Assembly (NCBI RefSeq): GCF_040605455.1 | Contig: NZ_JBEXCV010000001.1 | Location: 84,859 to 148,858, forward strand | DNA: 64,000 nucleotides | Source of the DNA: Embleya sp040605455 | Lineage (GTDB): Bacteria > Actinomycetota > Actinomycetes > Streptomycetales > Streptomycetaceae | Direction of reading: 5' to 3' | Part shown: positions 1 to 8,320 of the stretch, piece after piece | Position numbering within the stretch: the stretch's first letter is position 1 | How the letters are laid out: each line of letters opens with the position of its first letter | Made by a program: the position numbers and the translations under genes | The notes under the pieces: model-generated | Told to the model about the DNA's origin: nothing | Database searches by the model: none | The model's input: the letters and a program-made list of their open reading frames with translations, nothing else

Positions 1-117
1 CCAACGCTCGAACCGCACGCCGATCGGCTCCAGCGCGGCGGCGATCTCGACCGGGTCCGAGGTACGCAGAATCAACTCGGCGGCGTCGGTCTCGGGCCAA
101 ACAGTCAGCAAGGACAT
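1..117 (-). CDS. mtnD: Acireductone dioxygenase (ARD, cupin), N-terminal part only
   Basis: The first 39 codons of a gene that leaves the window at its left edge. The start (ATG at 115-117) follows a GAGGAGG ribosome site. The visible protein opens MSLLTVWPETD and ends VRFERW, which matches the N-terminus of bacterial acireductone dioxygenases (the Klebsiella enzyme has a similar opening and the same VRFERW). The family oxidises the acireductone of the methionine salvage pathway in the cytoplasm using Ni or Fe. The metal-binding residues lie outside the window, so the assignment rests on the N-terminus alone. Confidence 0.65.
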   Translation of the reverse strand, partial: MSLLTVWPETDAAELILRTSDPVEIAAALEPIGVRFERW

Positions 118-290
118 GACATCCCTCCTCGGCTACTGAATCGGGGCGGACACCCCAGGCGACGGATCACCCCCAAAACTACCGTCTCCCCCCAACCCAC
201 CCACTCCCAAGCCCCACCCCCCGAGACACCCACCCACAACCTGCCCAACCATCCATCCCGCCCGCCGCTCGCCAACAAGCCGAACCGCAG

Positions 291-466
291 CCCCTCCGGC
301 ACTTGAGGACAAACCAGACCGCAACCCAACCCCCACACCCCACCGAAGCCATCCAGCCGTCCGGCGCTTGAGGACAAACCAGACCGCAACCCAACCCCCC
401 ACAGCCCACCGAAGCCATCCAGCCCGTCCGGCGCTTGAGGACAAACCGGGCCACAGCCCAACCCCG
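291..466. repeat. Three tandem copies of a dispersed actinomycete intergenic repeat
   Basis: Copies begin near 291, 358 and 424 with a period of about 66 bases. Each starts with a form of CCGTCCGGCGCTTGAGGACA; copies 1 and 2 end with CCACCGAAGCCATCCAG-like sequence. The same core in the opposite orientation (GTCCTCGAACGCCGGACGGG) is present at 22472-22493, and a variant at 47477-47628. This fills most of the gene-free stretch 118-470; I see no gene there. Confidence 0.8.
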
Positions 467-470
467 CCGA

Positions 471-1334
471 CTACGGCAAGTGCCCACCCGCACGCGCCGC
501 AACGACCGCCTCGACCCGATTGTGCGCCCCCAGCTTCCGCATCGCGGCCCGCAGGTAACTCTTGACCGTCTCCACCCCCAGCCCGAGCGCCTGCCCCACC
601 TCCACATTGGTCCGCCCCACCGCAACCAACGCCAGCACATCCGTCTCCCGAGGCGTCAACCGCACCCCACGCGCCCCGCGAACCTCATCCGCAGGCCCGC
701 CGGAGGCCCCCGCGCCGGCCGTCCGCGCCAACCGCCCGCACACCTCCCGCAACCGCTCCCCCAGCCCGGGATCCGTCGCAGCCCCGGCCAGCGCCAGCAA
801 ATCGGCGTACGCCAGCCGGATCTCCAACGCCGCCCACCCCGGCAACTCCGCCGCCTGCGCCATACGTTGCTCGACCTCGCGGGCAACCTCGATCTCGCGC
901 CCGGCGTCCCGCGCGGCGTCGCAGGCCGACGTCAGGATCCCGTCGCCGAAGTCGGACGGCCGCCGCAGCGCCCCGTACAGCACCGCCGCCACCCCGCGCC
1001 CCGCCGGCAACGGCACCGGCACCGCGAACACCGCACGCACCCCCTCCGTGGTGACCGCGCGGTCGTACTCGTGGCTGATCGCCGACGCCGCGACATAGTC
1101 CACCACCCGAACCGGCCGCCGCGTGGTGATCGCCTTGCCGCCGACCCCGGTCCCGGCCACCACCGTGAGCCCCGCGAGCACGCGCGTCGAGGTCCCGCTC
1201 AGATACGAGATCACCAGCCGATCCCCCGCATCGGGACACGGACCGGCGAACGCGACGTCCACCCCGGTCCGCGCCCGAAACCGCTCGACCGCCCGACCCA
1301 CCGGATCGCCGACCGAGCCCGCGTACCCGCTCAT
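471..1334 (-). CDS. GAF domain LuxR-type transcriptional regulator
   Basis: A 287-residue regulator. Residues about 15-160 form a GAF-like sensory domain and 225-283 a LuxR/FixJ helix-turn-helix (LTPRETDVLALVAVG, then ETVKSYLRAAMRKLG). I chose ATG 1332-1334 because GGAGGAAGC lies directly before it; the frame stays open far upstream but over the divergent gene. It faces the acyl-CoA synthetase at 1585 across 250 bases that hold a perfect dyad at 1459-1474, so control of that gene and of itself is likely. No receiver domain is present, so a small ligand rather than phosphorylation probably acts on the GAF domain. Confidence 0.85.
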   Translation of the reverse strand: MSGYAGSVGDPVGRAVERFRARTGVDVAFAGPCPDAGDRLVISYLSGTSTRVLAGLTVVAGTGVGGKAITTRRPVRVVDYVAASAISHEYDRAVTTEGVRAVFAVPVPLPAGRGVAAVLYGALRRPSDFGDGILTSACDAARDAGREIEVAREVEQRMAQAAELPGWAALEIRLAYADLLALAGAATDPGLGERLREVCGRLARTAGAGASGGPADEVRGARGVRLTPRETDVLALVAVGRTNVEVGQALGLGVETVKSYLRAAMRKLGAHNRVEAVVAARAGGHLP

Positions 1335-1458
1335 GCTTCCTCCGTACGTCCGGCCTGTGTCCGGCCCGGGACCGACCCGGGTTCGGCTCGCCTCCACCCG
1401 CCACGAGCCCCACGCCCCCGGCGCAAGGGCAACGTACTGCCGGGCCCCGCATCGCATC

Positions 1459-1474
1459 ACCCCCATTCGGGGGT
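1459..1474. promoter_or_regulatory. Perfect dyad ACCCCC-ATTC-GGGGGT, probable LuxR operator
   Basis: A 16-base perfect inverted repeat with a 4-base centre in the divergent gap between the GAF-LuxR gene and the acyl-CoA synthetase gene. Position and symmetry suit the binding site of the neighbouring regulator; this is inference. Confidence 0.5.
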
Positions 1475-1584
1475 ACACCACTCGCCGCCCCCGTCCACGC
1501 CCACCTACCGTCGCGACAGCAACGCAGCACCGCCCCCTCGCGCCCTCGGCACCCCCCACATCCCGACCAGGCAGGTGACCCGCG

Positions 1585-3267
1585 ATGACCGCTTCCACGC
1601 CCCCGTCCCCGCAGCCCTCGGACGCCCCGGCCCCGAATCGCCTCGCCACCCGCCAGGGCGAACGCACGCCGCCGCTCCCGCACGAGACCATCGGCGCCAA
1701 CCTGGCCCGAATCGCCGCCACCCACCCCGACCACGACGCCCTCGTCGAGTGCGCGAGCGGCCGGCGCTGGACGTACGCCGAGTTCGACGCCGCCGTCGAC
1801 GACCTCGCCCGCGCCCTGATCGGCATCGGCATCGAGGCGGGCGACCGGGTCGGCATCTGGTCGCCCAACTGCGCCGAGTGGACCCTCGTCCAGTACGCCT
1901 CCGCCCGGGTCGGCGCGATCCTGGTCAACCTCAACCCGGCCTACCGGGTGCACGAGATCGAGTACGCGCTGACCCAATCCGGCACCAGACTGCTGGTCGC
2001 CGCGTCGCGCGTGAAGACCAGCGACTACCCGGCGATGGTCGCCGAGGTCCGCCCCGCCTGCCCCGACCTGGAACGCGTCGTACACATCGGCACCCAGGAC
2101 TGGCCGGCGCTGGTCGCCGAGGGCACCGCGGTCTCGGTCGAACGGTTGCGCGCCCGCGAAGCCACGCTGCGTCCCGAGGATCCGATCAACATCCAGTACA
2201 CCTCCGGGACCACCGGCTTCCCCAAGGGCGCGACCCTCTCGCACCGCAACATCCTGGGCAACGGCTTCCAGGTGGCCGAGACCCAGGGCTGGACGGCCGC
2301 CGACCGGGTCTGCCTGCCGGTGCCCTTCTACCACTGCTTCGGCATGGTGATGGGCAACCTCGGCGCGACCAGCCACGGCGCGTGCATGGTCGTCCCGGCC
2401 GCGCTGTTCGACCCGGCCGCCACGCTGCGCGCCGTGCACGAGGAACGCTGCACCGTCCTGTACGGCGTCCCGACCATGTTCATCGCCGAACTCGCGCTGC
2501 CCGACTTCGAGGCGGGCAAGTACGACCTCTCCACGCTACGCACCGGCGTGATGGCGGGCTCACCCTGCCCGATCGAGGTGATGAAGCGGGTGATCGACCG
2601 AATGGGCATGACCGAGGTGACCATCTGTTACGGCATGACCGAGACCTCGCCGGTGTCCACCCAGACCCGCCGCGACGACTCGCTGGAGCGCCGCGTCGGC
2701 ACGGTCGGCCGAGTGCACCCGCACCTGGAGATCAAGGTGATCGACCCGACCACCGGCGCAACCGTGCCCGAGGGCACCCCCGGCGAATTCTGCACCCGGG
2801 GCTACTCGGTGATGCTCGGCTACTGGCGAGACCCCGAGCGCACCGCCGAGGTGATCGACACGGACGGCTGGATGCACACCGGCGACCTGGCCACGATGGA
2901 CGCGGACGGCTACGTCTCGATCGTCGGCCGGATCAAGGACATGGTGATCCGCGGCGGCGAGAACGTCTATCCGCGCGAGATCGAGGAATTCCTGTACGGC
3001 CACCCGGACATCGAGGACGTCCAGGTCGTCGGCGTGCCCGACGAACGCTATGGCGAGGAACTGATGGCCTGGATCAAACTCCGCCCCGGCGCCCCCGAAC
3101 TCACCGCAACCGATCTCCGCGACTTCTGCACAGGCCGCCTCGCCCACTACAAAATCCCCCGCTACGTCCACCTCGTCGAAACCTTCCCGATGACGGTGAC
3201 CGGCAAAATCCGCAAAATCGAAATGCGCGAACGCTCCATCGAACTGCTCGACCGGGAACCCACCTGA
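1585..3267 (+). CDS. AMP-forming acyl-CoA synthetase (fatty-acid CoA ligase, FadD-like)
   Basis: A 560-residue ANL-family enzyme. The phosphate loop YTSGTTGFPKGATLSH is near residue 204, the adenine motif YGMTETSP near 349, and the C-terminal TGKIRK supplies the catalytic lysine near 540. The family activates a carboxylic acid to acyl-AMP and then acyl-CoA in the cytoplasm; overall features resemble medium/long-chain fatty-acid ligases of actinomycetes. The start is the first ATG after GGCAGGTGA. It stands alone and is divergent from a GAF-LuxR regulator that probably controls it. The exact acid cannot be told from sequence. Confidence 0.9.
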   Translation: MTASTPPSPQPSDAPAPNRLATRQGERTPPLPHETIGANLARIAATHPDHDALVECASGRRWTYAEFDAAVDDLARALIGIGIEAGDRVGIWSPNCAEWTLVQYASARVGAILVNLNPAYRVHEIEYALTQSGTRLLVAASRVKTSDYPAMVAEVRPACPDLERVVHIGTQDWPALVAEGTAVSVERLRAREATLRPEDPINIQYTSGTTGFPKGATLSHRNILGNGFQVAETQGWTAADRVCLPVPFYHCFGMVMGNLGATSHGACMVVPAALFDPAATLRAVHEERCTVLYGVPTMFIAELALPDFEAGKYDLSTLRTGVMAGSPCPIEVMKRVIDRMGMTEVTICYGMTETSPVSTQTRRDDSLERRVGTVGRVHPHLEIKVIDPTTGATVPEGTPGEFCTRGYSVMLGYWRDPERTAEVIDTDGWMHTGDLATMDADGYVSIVGRIKDMVIRGGENVYPREIEEFLYGHPDIEDVQVVGVPDERYGEELMAWIKLRPGAPELTATDLRDFCTGRLAHYKIPRYVHLVETFPMTVTGKIRKIEMRERSIELLDREPT

Positions 3268-3369
3268 CCACCCCGGGAACTGACGCCCGCTCCGAAAGAC
3301 GACGCGGCCCGGCCCCGAACCGGGCCGCCTCGGATCCCGGGCCGGATCCCGGGCCGACCGCCGCGCGAT

Positions 3370-3645
3370 GGACCGGGGTATCCCGAGGTACGGCAACAGC
3401 CGGCCGTCGTGGTCGATCGTCCCGGCGTCGTGGACGGTGACGATGCCGCCGTGGTGGAGCGAGGCCAGGGTCCGGGCCTCGCGGGCGAACCGCCCTGCCG
3501 CCTCCGGGTACTGCACGACGCCGGTGACGAACTTGACGGCGACCCGCCGGTCGAGCGTGAGATCCAGCGCGTCCCAGACTTCCCCCAACCCGCCTCTGCC
3601 CAGGACGTGCTCCACGCGGTAGCGGGCCCCCGATGATCGTGCCCC
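3370..3645 (-). pseudogene. N-terminal remnant of a Ser/Thr protein kinase
   Basis: On the minus strand about 90 codons read as the first lobe of a Hanks-type kinase: GARYRVEHVLGRGGLGEVW (glycine loop), RRVAVKFV (ATP lysine), and GRFAREARTLASLHHGGIV leading to the conserved glutamate region. The frame then leaves kinase sequence at about 3382 (PYLGIPRSIARR) and no catalytic loop, activation segment or C-lobe follows. A TAA at 3652-3654 blocks the frame upstream and no good start lies between. I therefore call it a decayed fragment. It occupies the otherwise gene-free gap 3268-3732. Confidence 0.7.
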
Positions 3646-3732
3646 CGCCCGTTATCGCCGTTATGGGCACCCGGTCGCACGGCATCGTGCTCGATCGCTC
3701 CGACGGGCCCGGCTCCCGGCGCCGCCGCCTGT

Positions 3733-4521
3733 TCACGCGTCGCGGCGGGTGAAGCGCAGGCCGCCGAGGAGGAGGGCCGCCGCCGTATATCCCGCGAGCA
3801 AGGTGATGCCTGGCCAAGGGCCTATGGGGAGTTGGTCGAGGTTGCGGGTGTAGGTCATGGCCAGGCCGGCAGTCGTGGGTGGGAGCTTTTCGAGGCGGTC
3901 GTGCCAGGTGGCGTCGGTGATGGTTTGCACGAGGAGGGGGAGGATGTAGAGGAGGGTCAGGAGCACGGTGACGGCGCCGGCCGTGTCGCGGACCGTGATG
4001 GCGACGCCGAAGGCCAGCAGGGCGATCAGGACCAGGTAGAGGACGGTGCCCGCAGCTGCGCGCAGGGTCGGGCCGTCGGTCGGGGACAGGGCGGGGTAGC
4101 CGTGCTCGGGGGTGAAGCCGTTGCCGGCCAGGATCGTGCGCCCCGCCCAGAGCGACCCGAGCACCGCGAGCGTGCTCGTGGCCGCGACCAACGTCACCAG
4201 CAGTAGTGCCTTGCCGGTGAGCAGCGTGAGTCGGCGTGGGAACGCGGTCAGCGATGTCTGGATCATCCCGGTGCCGTATTCGTTGCCGATCACCGACACC
4301 GCGAGCAGGACGACCGCGATCTGGCCGACCCGGACGCCGGTGAGGCTGTCCTTGGTGGTGTCCTCGAGGCAGCCGGCCGGCGTCGGGCAGTGTGCGGTGT
4401 GCATGGTCGCGGTGGTCAGCGCGCCGACCAGCACGGTGGCCACGATCAGGCCGAGCAGCAGCCATCCGGTCGAGCGCACCGTGCGCAGTTTGGTCCATTC
4501 GGCGTGCGCGGCGTTCTTCAT
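3733..4521 (-). CDS. ABC-2 type exporter permease
   Basis: A 262-residue membrane protein, the last of three genes of an exporter operon. It starts MKNAAHAEWTKLRTVRST, the usual N-terminus of ABC-2 permeases, followed by a first membrane helix (WLLLGLIVATVLVGALTT), an outside loop with a cysteine pair (HCPTPAGCLEDT) and about five more helices. The start overlaps the stop of the preceding permease by ATGA (4518-4521), indicating translational coupling. It should pair with the 4518-6008 permease and the 6005-6934 ATPase. Substrate unknown. Confidence 0.85.
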   Translation of the reverse strand: MKNAAHAEWTKLRTVRSTGWLLLGLIVATVLVGALTTATMHTAHCPTPAGCLEDTTKDSLTGVRVGQIAVVLLAVSVIGNEYGTGMIQTSLTAFPRRLTLLTGKALLLVTLVAATSTLAVLGSLWAGRTILAGNGFTPEHGYPALSPTDGPTLRAAAGTVLYLVLIALLAFGVAITVRDTAGAVTVLLTLLYILPLLVQTITDATWHDRLEKLPPTTAGLAMTYTRNLDQLPIGPWPGITLLAGYTAAALLLGGLRFTRRDA

Positions 4522-6008
4522 GTGTCCCGCCGGTGCAGCAGCCATCCGGCGACGACCAGGGCCACCGCGGCGTAGCCGCACATCACGCCGAGCCCGGTCC
4601 ATGGCCCGATCGTGCTGTCGTAGCGGTCGAACGTGCGCTGGATGGCGAACCCGGCCGCGGGGGTGAGCCGTTCCAGCCAGGTCGCGGTGGACACCGACAG
4701 ACCGCCGCCGACGATGCGCGGGATCAGCAGCAGCGCGAGCACGATGGCGATCGCGGGGGCGGCTCGGCGCAGGATCGCACCGATCGCCAGCGCGAACATC
4801 GCGACCACCGCGAGCAGCGCGGCCGTGCCGATCAGCGCGCGCAGCACGTTGGGGTCGGAGAGCCCGGCCGGTATGCGGTTCTTCGAGCGTTCCACCGGGC
4901 CGGTGACCAGGAACGCGCCGAAGGTGCCGACCAGTCCGGCGACGAATGTGGCCGCGCCGATCACGATCGCCTTGGCGGCGAGCACCCGGCCGCGACGGGG
5001 CACGGCCGCGAACGTGGTGCGAATCGTGTCCCGGTGGAATTCGGCGGTGATCGACAACACGCCGAGTGCCACCACTGCGATCAGGCCGATCAGCACGCCG
5101 CCGAGCATCGTCTGGGTGCCGTCCTCGCCGAACCGGTCCGGGCCGATGTCGCCGATGCCGATCACCGTGAACGTGCCGCCGGCCTCGGTGAAGCCCGGCG
5201 GTGGGCCGGCGCCGGGGCGATCGAGCGCGGGGCCCGAAGGGCCGGTCGAGCCGTCCGGTCCGACCCGCTTGTGCCAGGTCCCGGCCGGCTGTTGCGGCTG
5301 CGCGGGGGTCAGGCTCACGTGGTCGAAGGTGGCCTTGCCGGTGGTGTTCTGCCCGGAGATGCCCTCGTTGCCGAACTGCCGCTCGACCTCGACGGCGTCC
5401 GGCGAGCCGACGTACAACCCGATCCGGGCGGTCGGCGGGAGCTTGCCCGGATCGACCCGGCCGACCCGGCGCCACGCGGTGCCGTCACTCGACTCGTACG
5501 CGGTGATCGTGTGACCGGCCCGGACCAGCTTGAGCCAGCGCGGCGCGGGTCCTCCGCCACCCGCCTGGTCGCGGTCGTATCCACTTTGCAGCCGGACCCC
5601 GTGGTCGGGGGTGACCACCACGGCCGCGTACGCCGCGCCGGGCGCGTCGCTCGCCCGGATCATCAGGCCCGCCTTGGCCAGACCGGCGCTGCGCTCCTGC
5701 GTGTTCACCCGGGCGACCAGCTCGCCGTCGCCCGTCAACTCGCGCTCGACGAATTGCCCGCCGTCCACGAAGTGCTCGGCGAGCTTGACCTTGCCGCCCG
5801 TACCGCCGCCCGCCACCTCCCGGGTGCCGCCGGAGCCGCCCGCGATCAGCAGGCCGACCAGCACGGTCAGCACGGCCGCCGAGATCAGCGTGAGCAGCCA
5901 TCGGCGGACCGATCTGAGCTTGGTCCACTCGGCGAGCAGCAGTCGACCGAACGTGTCCCGCCCGCCGGTCAGCGGGCTGCGGTACGGCGTGATCGTGGGG
6001 GCGCTCAT
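4518..6008 (-). CDS. ABC-2 exporter permease with a large extracellular DUF1349/laminin-G-like domain
   Basis: A 496-residue permease, about twice the usual length. The N-terminus (LLLAEWTKLRSVRRW) and first membrane helix are followed by some 230 residues outside the membrane before the remaining five helices. That insert (GGKVKLAEHFVDGG to KATFDHVSL, about residues 70-225) looks like a beta-sandwich of the DUF1349/concanavalin type: AGLMIRASD, WLKLVRAGHTITAYESSDG and ARIGLYVGSPD are typical strands. A Pro/Gly-rich linker joins it to the second helix. It begins with an ATGA overlap with the ATPase (6005-6008) and ends in an ATGA overlap with the second permease. The extra domain suggests binding of a carbohydrate or cell-wall ligand, which is inference. 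Confidence 0.85.
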   Translation of the reverse strand: MSAPTITPYRSPLTGGRDTFGRLLLAEWTKLRSVRRWLLTLISAAVLTVLVGLLIAGGSGGTREVAGGGTGGKVKLAEHFVDGGQFVERELTGDGELVARVNTQERSAGLAKAGLMIRASDAPGAAYAAVVVTPDHGVRLQSGYDRDQAGGGGPAPRWLKLVRAGHTITAYESSDGTAWRRVGRVDPGKLPPTARIGLYVGSPDAVEVERQFGNEGISGQNTTGKATFDHVSLTPAQPQQPAGTWHKRVGPDGSTGPSGPALDRPGAGPPPGFTEAGGTFTVIGIGDIGPDRFGEDGTQTMLGGVLIGLIAVVALGVLSITAEFHRDTIRTTFAAVPRRGRVLAAKAIVIGAATFVAGLVGTFGAFLVTGPVERSKNRIPAGLSDPNVLRALIGTAALLAVVAMFALAIGAILRRAAPAIAIVLALLLIPRIVGGGLSVSTATWLERLTPAAGFAIQRTFDRYDSTIGPWTGLGVMCGYAAVALVVAGWLLHRRDT

Positions 6009-6934
6009 GCTCGCTCCTCGACCTCGGCGGCGCGGAAGTCGACCGCGTCCCGGGTGAGTTCCATGTATGCCTCCTCCAGCGAGGCACGGTGCTCGGCGAT
6101 CCCGGAGAACGGCACGCCGTGCTCGGTGAGCAGCCCGATGATCCGCTCGGCCGACAAACCGGTGACGGTCAGCGCGTCGCGCTCGGTCGCGGCAACCGTC
6201 GCGCCGACCCCGGTCAGCACGGTCATCGCCTCGCGGCGCTGCGCGGTACGCAGCACGATCCGCCCGCCGGAGGCGACCGCGAGCAGCTCGCCGATACTCG
6301 TGTCGGCGATCAGTCGACCGCGACCGATCACCACGAGGTGGTCGGCGCTGTCCTCCAGTTCGCTCATCAGGTGGCTGGACACCAGCACCGCGCGACCCTC
6401 CGCGGCCAGTGAGCGCAGCAGCCCCCGGATCCACATCACCCCCTCGGGATCGAGGCCGTTGACCGGTTCGTCGAGCATCAGCATCGGCGGGTCGCCGAGC
6501 AGTGCGCCGGCGATGCCCAGCCGCTGCCGCATGCCGAGCGAGAAGCCGCCCGCGGGCCGGCGCGCCGCCGACGTCAGGCCCACGGTCTCCAGCACGTCGT
6601 CCACCCGGCGCGCGGGCAGGCCGTTGGAGTGCGCCATCCACAACAGGTGGTCGCGGGCCGGGCGGGCCGGATGCAGCGCCGCCGCGTCCAGCAGCGAGCC
6701 CAGTTCGCGCAGCGGTGTGCGCAGCGTGTGGTACTGCCGGCCGCCGACGAGCGCGGAGCCGTCGTCGGGGCGATCCAAGCCGAGGATGATCCGCATGGTC
6801 GTGGACTTGCCGGCGCCGTTGGGTCCGACGAAGCCGGTGACCTGGCCCGGCTCGACGGTGAACGACAGCCCGTCGACGGCGGTATGCGGACCGTAGCGCT
6901 TGCGCAGGCCGCGCACTTCGATGGTTGCTTCCAT
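6005..6934 (-). CDS. ABC exporter ATP-binding protein
   Basis: A 309-residue ATPase with Walker A GPNGAGKSTTMRI near residue 38, signature FSLGMRQRLGIA, Walker B LMLDEPVNGLDPEG and a switch histidine in SSHLMSELE. The C-terminal 80 residues follow the pattern of drug/bacteriocin exporters (BcrA/DrrA-like). First gene of the operon with the two permeases. ATG 6932-6934 is preferred; a GTG two codons upstream is equally possible because neither has a clear ribosome site. It is divergent from the two-component system, which is the obvious candidate regulator, with three dyads between. Confidence 0.9.
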   Translation of the reverse strand: MEATIEVRGLRKRYGPHTAVDGLSFTVEPGQVTGFVGPNGAGKSTTMRIILGLDRPDDGSALVGGRQYHTLRTPLRELGSLLDAAALHPARPARDHLLWMAHSNGLPARRVDDVLETVGLTSAARRPAGGFSLGMRQRLGIAGALLGDPPMLMLDEPVNGLDPEGVMWIRGLLRSLAAEGRAVLVSSHLMSELEDSADHLVVIGRGRLIADTSIGELLAVASGGRIVLRTAQRREAMTVLTGVGATVAATERDALTVTGLSAERIIGLLTEHGVPFSGIAEHRASLEEAYMELTRDAVDFRAAEVEERA

Positions 6935-6994
6935 GTCCACGAGGCTATGAATTCGGCCGGCCCCGGGGCATCACGCGGGCGAGCCAACTTGGCC

Positions 6995-7065
6995 TCCCCG
7001 CGTGGGGGGAAGCCCTGGGACGGTCTCCCCGATGCGGGGGAGACGGATTCCCCGGCCCGGGGGAA
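6995..7065. promoter_or_regulatory. Three tandem dyads TCCCC-N6-GGGGA in a divergent gap
   Basis: Three inverted repeats share the form TCCCC-N6-GGGGA: 6995-7010, 7023-7044 (the best, arms GTCTCCCC/GGGGAGAC) and 7048-7065 (arms TTCCCC/GGGGAA). Loop length is six in all three; centres are 31 and 23 bases apart. They lie between the exporter operon and the sensor-kinase gene. They look like an operator array; RNA hairpins in the kinase leader are an alternative. Confidence 0.6.
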
Positions 7066-7099
7066 GCCGGCCGCGGGGCCCGACCGAGACAATGGCGCC

Positions 7100-8320
7100 A
7101 TGAAGCACAGCGATCCGATCCCGGGCCGCGTCCCCGACCTCGATCGGTGGCGCGGCGAGTCGCTGTGGCGCACCCGAGCGGGGCGCGCACAACCCTGGCG
7201 AACACAACCCTGGCGAACACAGCCGTGGCGCGCGCAACCGTGGCGCCGAGAAACCCTGTTGTTCTCCTTCGGCGCGGGGGTGGCGCTCGCCCTGTTCTCG
7301 CTGCCGGAGACGGTGGTCCGCACCGCACCGCGCTCCGGCCAGGCGGCGGGCACGTTGTCGATCGCACTGATCCTGGGTCTGTGCGCGACGGTGCCGTTGG
7401 TGTTCGCGCCGCGCCGGCCGGCGACGGTCGCGCTGACGGTGACCGCGGCGGCGGTGCCCACCGGCGTGCTCTACCAGGGTGTCCCCGTCGCCGCGTCGAT
7501 CGCGACGCTCGCCGCGTGGGCTGCGCTGGTGCGGATACGGGTGCGCGGCGCCCGCACCCGTACCGCCGAGCGGGACGCCTCCCGGCACGCGATCGAGAGC
7601 ACCCTGCTCGAATTCACCGCACGCGGCGAACGGGCCAGGATCGCCCGGGAGTTGCACGACGTGGTCGCACACCACATCTCGATGATCTCGGTGCAGGCCG
7701 AGACCGCCCGCCTGACCACTGCGGGGATGCCGAAGGAGGGCGCCGAACGGCTGCTCGCGATCGGCGACACGGCCCGCACCGCGCTGACCGAGATGCGCCG
7801 CCTGCTCGGGGTGCTGCGCGAGGACGCCGGCGCCGAGCCGACCCGCCGGCCACAACCCGGCCTCCAGCAACTGCTCGATCTGATCGACGAGTCCAGGGAC
7901 TTCGCCGGCGCGGGCATGCGGCTGATCGTGCACGGGCGGATCGCCGTGCTCGATCCGGGCGTCGAGCTCGCGGCCTATCGCATCGTCCAGGAGTCGTTGA
8001 CCAACGCTCGCCGCCACGCACCCGGAGCCGCAGTGGACGTGCTGCTCGACTACTCCGACGAAGACCTGTTGCTGGTCCGCGTGCGCGACAACGGGCCGGG
8101 CCCGCGCACCGGCGCCGGCTCGGGCGGGCACGGCCTGCCGGGCATGCGCGAGCGCGCCGCGAGCGTGGGCGGCGAGGTGTGCGCCGGGGCGACTCCGATG
8201 GGCGGCTTCCTGGTCGAGGCCACGCTCCCGGCCCCCCGACCGACGGGCATCGGTGGGCCGGCGGCCACCGGCGGCATACCGGGCGCCGGTGGGCTCACCG
8301 GCACCGGGAGCACGGGGTGA
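7100..8320 (+). CDS. Two-component sensor histidine kinase (NarL-type partner)
   Basis: A 406-residue membrane kinase. Residues 31-50 hold four tandem QPWR(T/A/R) units, then about four membrane helices (52-145), the dimerisation helix with the phospho-acceptor H186 in IARELHDVVAHHISMI, and a HATPase_c domain (AYRIVQESLTNARRHA, VRDNGPGP, HGLPGMRERAASVGG). The extension of about 30 residues after the ATPase domain is Gly-rich. Start ATG 7100 has no strong ribosome site. The stop overlaps the response regulator start by GTGA. Divergent from the ABC exporter operon, which it may control, as in LiaRS- or DrrA-linked systems. Confidence 0.9.
   Translation: MKHSDPIPGRVPDLDRWRGESLWRTRAGRAQPWRTQPWRTQPWRAQPWRRETLLFSFGAGVALALFSLPETVVRTAPRSGQAAGTLSIALILGLCATVPLVFAPRRPATVALTVTAAAVPTGVLYQGVPVAASIATLAAWAALVRIRVRGARTRTAERDASRHAIESTLLEFTARGERARIARELHDVVAHHISMISVQAETARLTTAGMPKEGAERLLAIGDTARTALTEMRRLLGVLREDAGAEPTRRPQPGLQQLLDLIDESRDFAGAGMRLIVHGRIAVLDPGVELAAYRIVQESLTNARRHAPGAAVDVLLDYSDEDLLLVRVRDNGPGPRTGAGSGGHGLPGMRERAASVGGEVCAGATPMGGFLVEATLPAPRPTGIGGPAATGGIPGAGGLTGTGSTG
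7190..7249 (+). repeat. Four 15-base tandem repeats inside the histidine kinase gene
   Basis: Units CAACCCTGGCGAACA (twice exact), then two variants starting CAGCCGTGGCG and CAACCGTGGCG. They keep the reading frame and encode QPWRT, QPWRT, QPWRA, QPWRR just before the first membrane helix. Confidence 0.85.

Noticed and set aside
435..3440. A 1001-codon rightward open frame
   Set aside because: It overlaps two well-supported genes in other frames and consists of Arg/Pro/His-rich low-information sequence, the usual shadow in GC-rich DNA.
4392..6896. An 834-codon rightward frame opposite the ABC exporter operon
   Set aside because: Antisense shadow of three coupled genes with intact family motifs.
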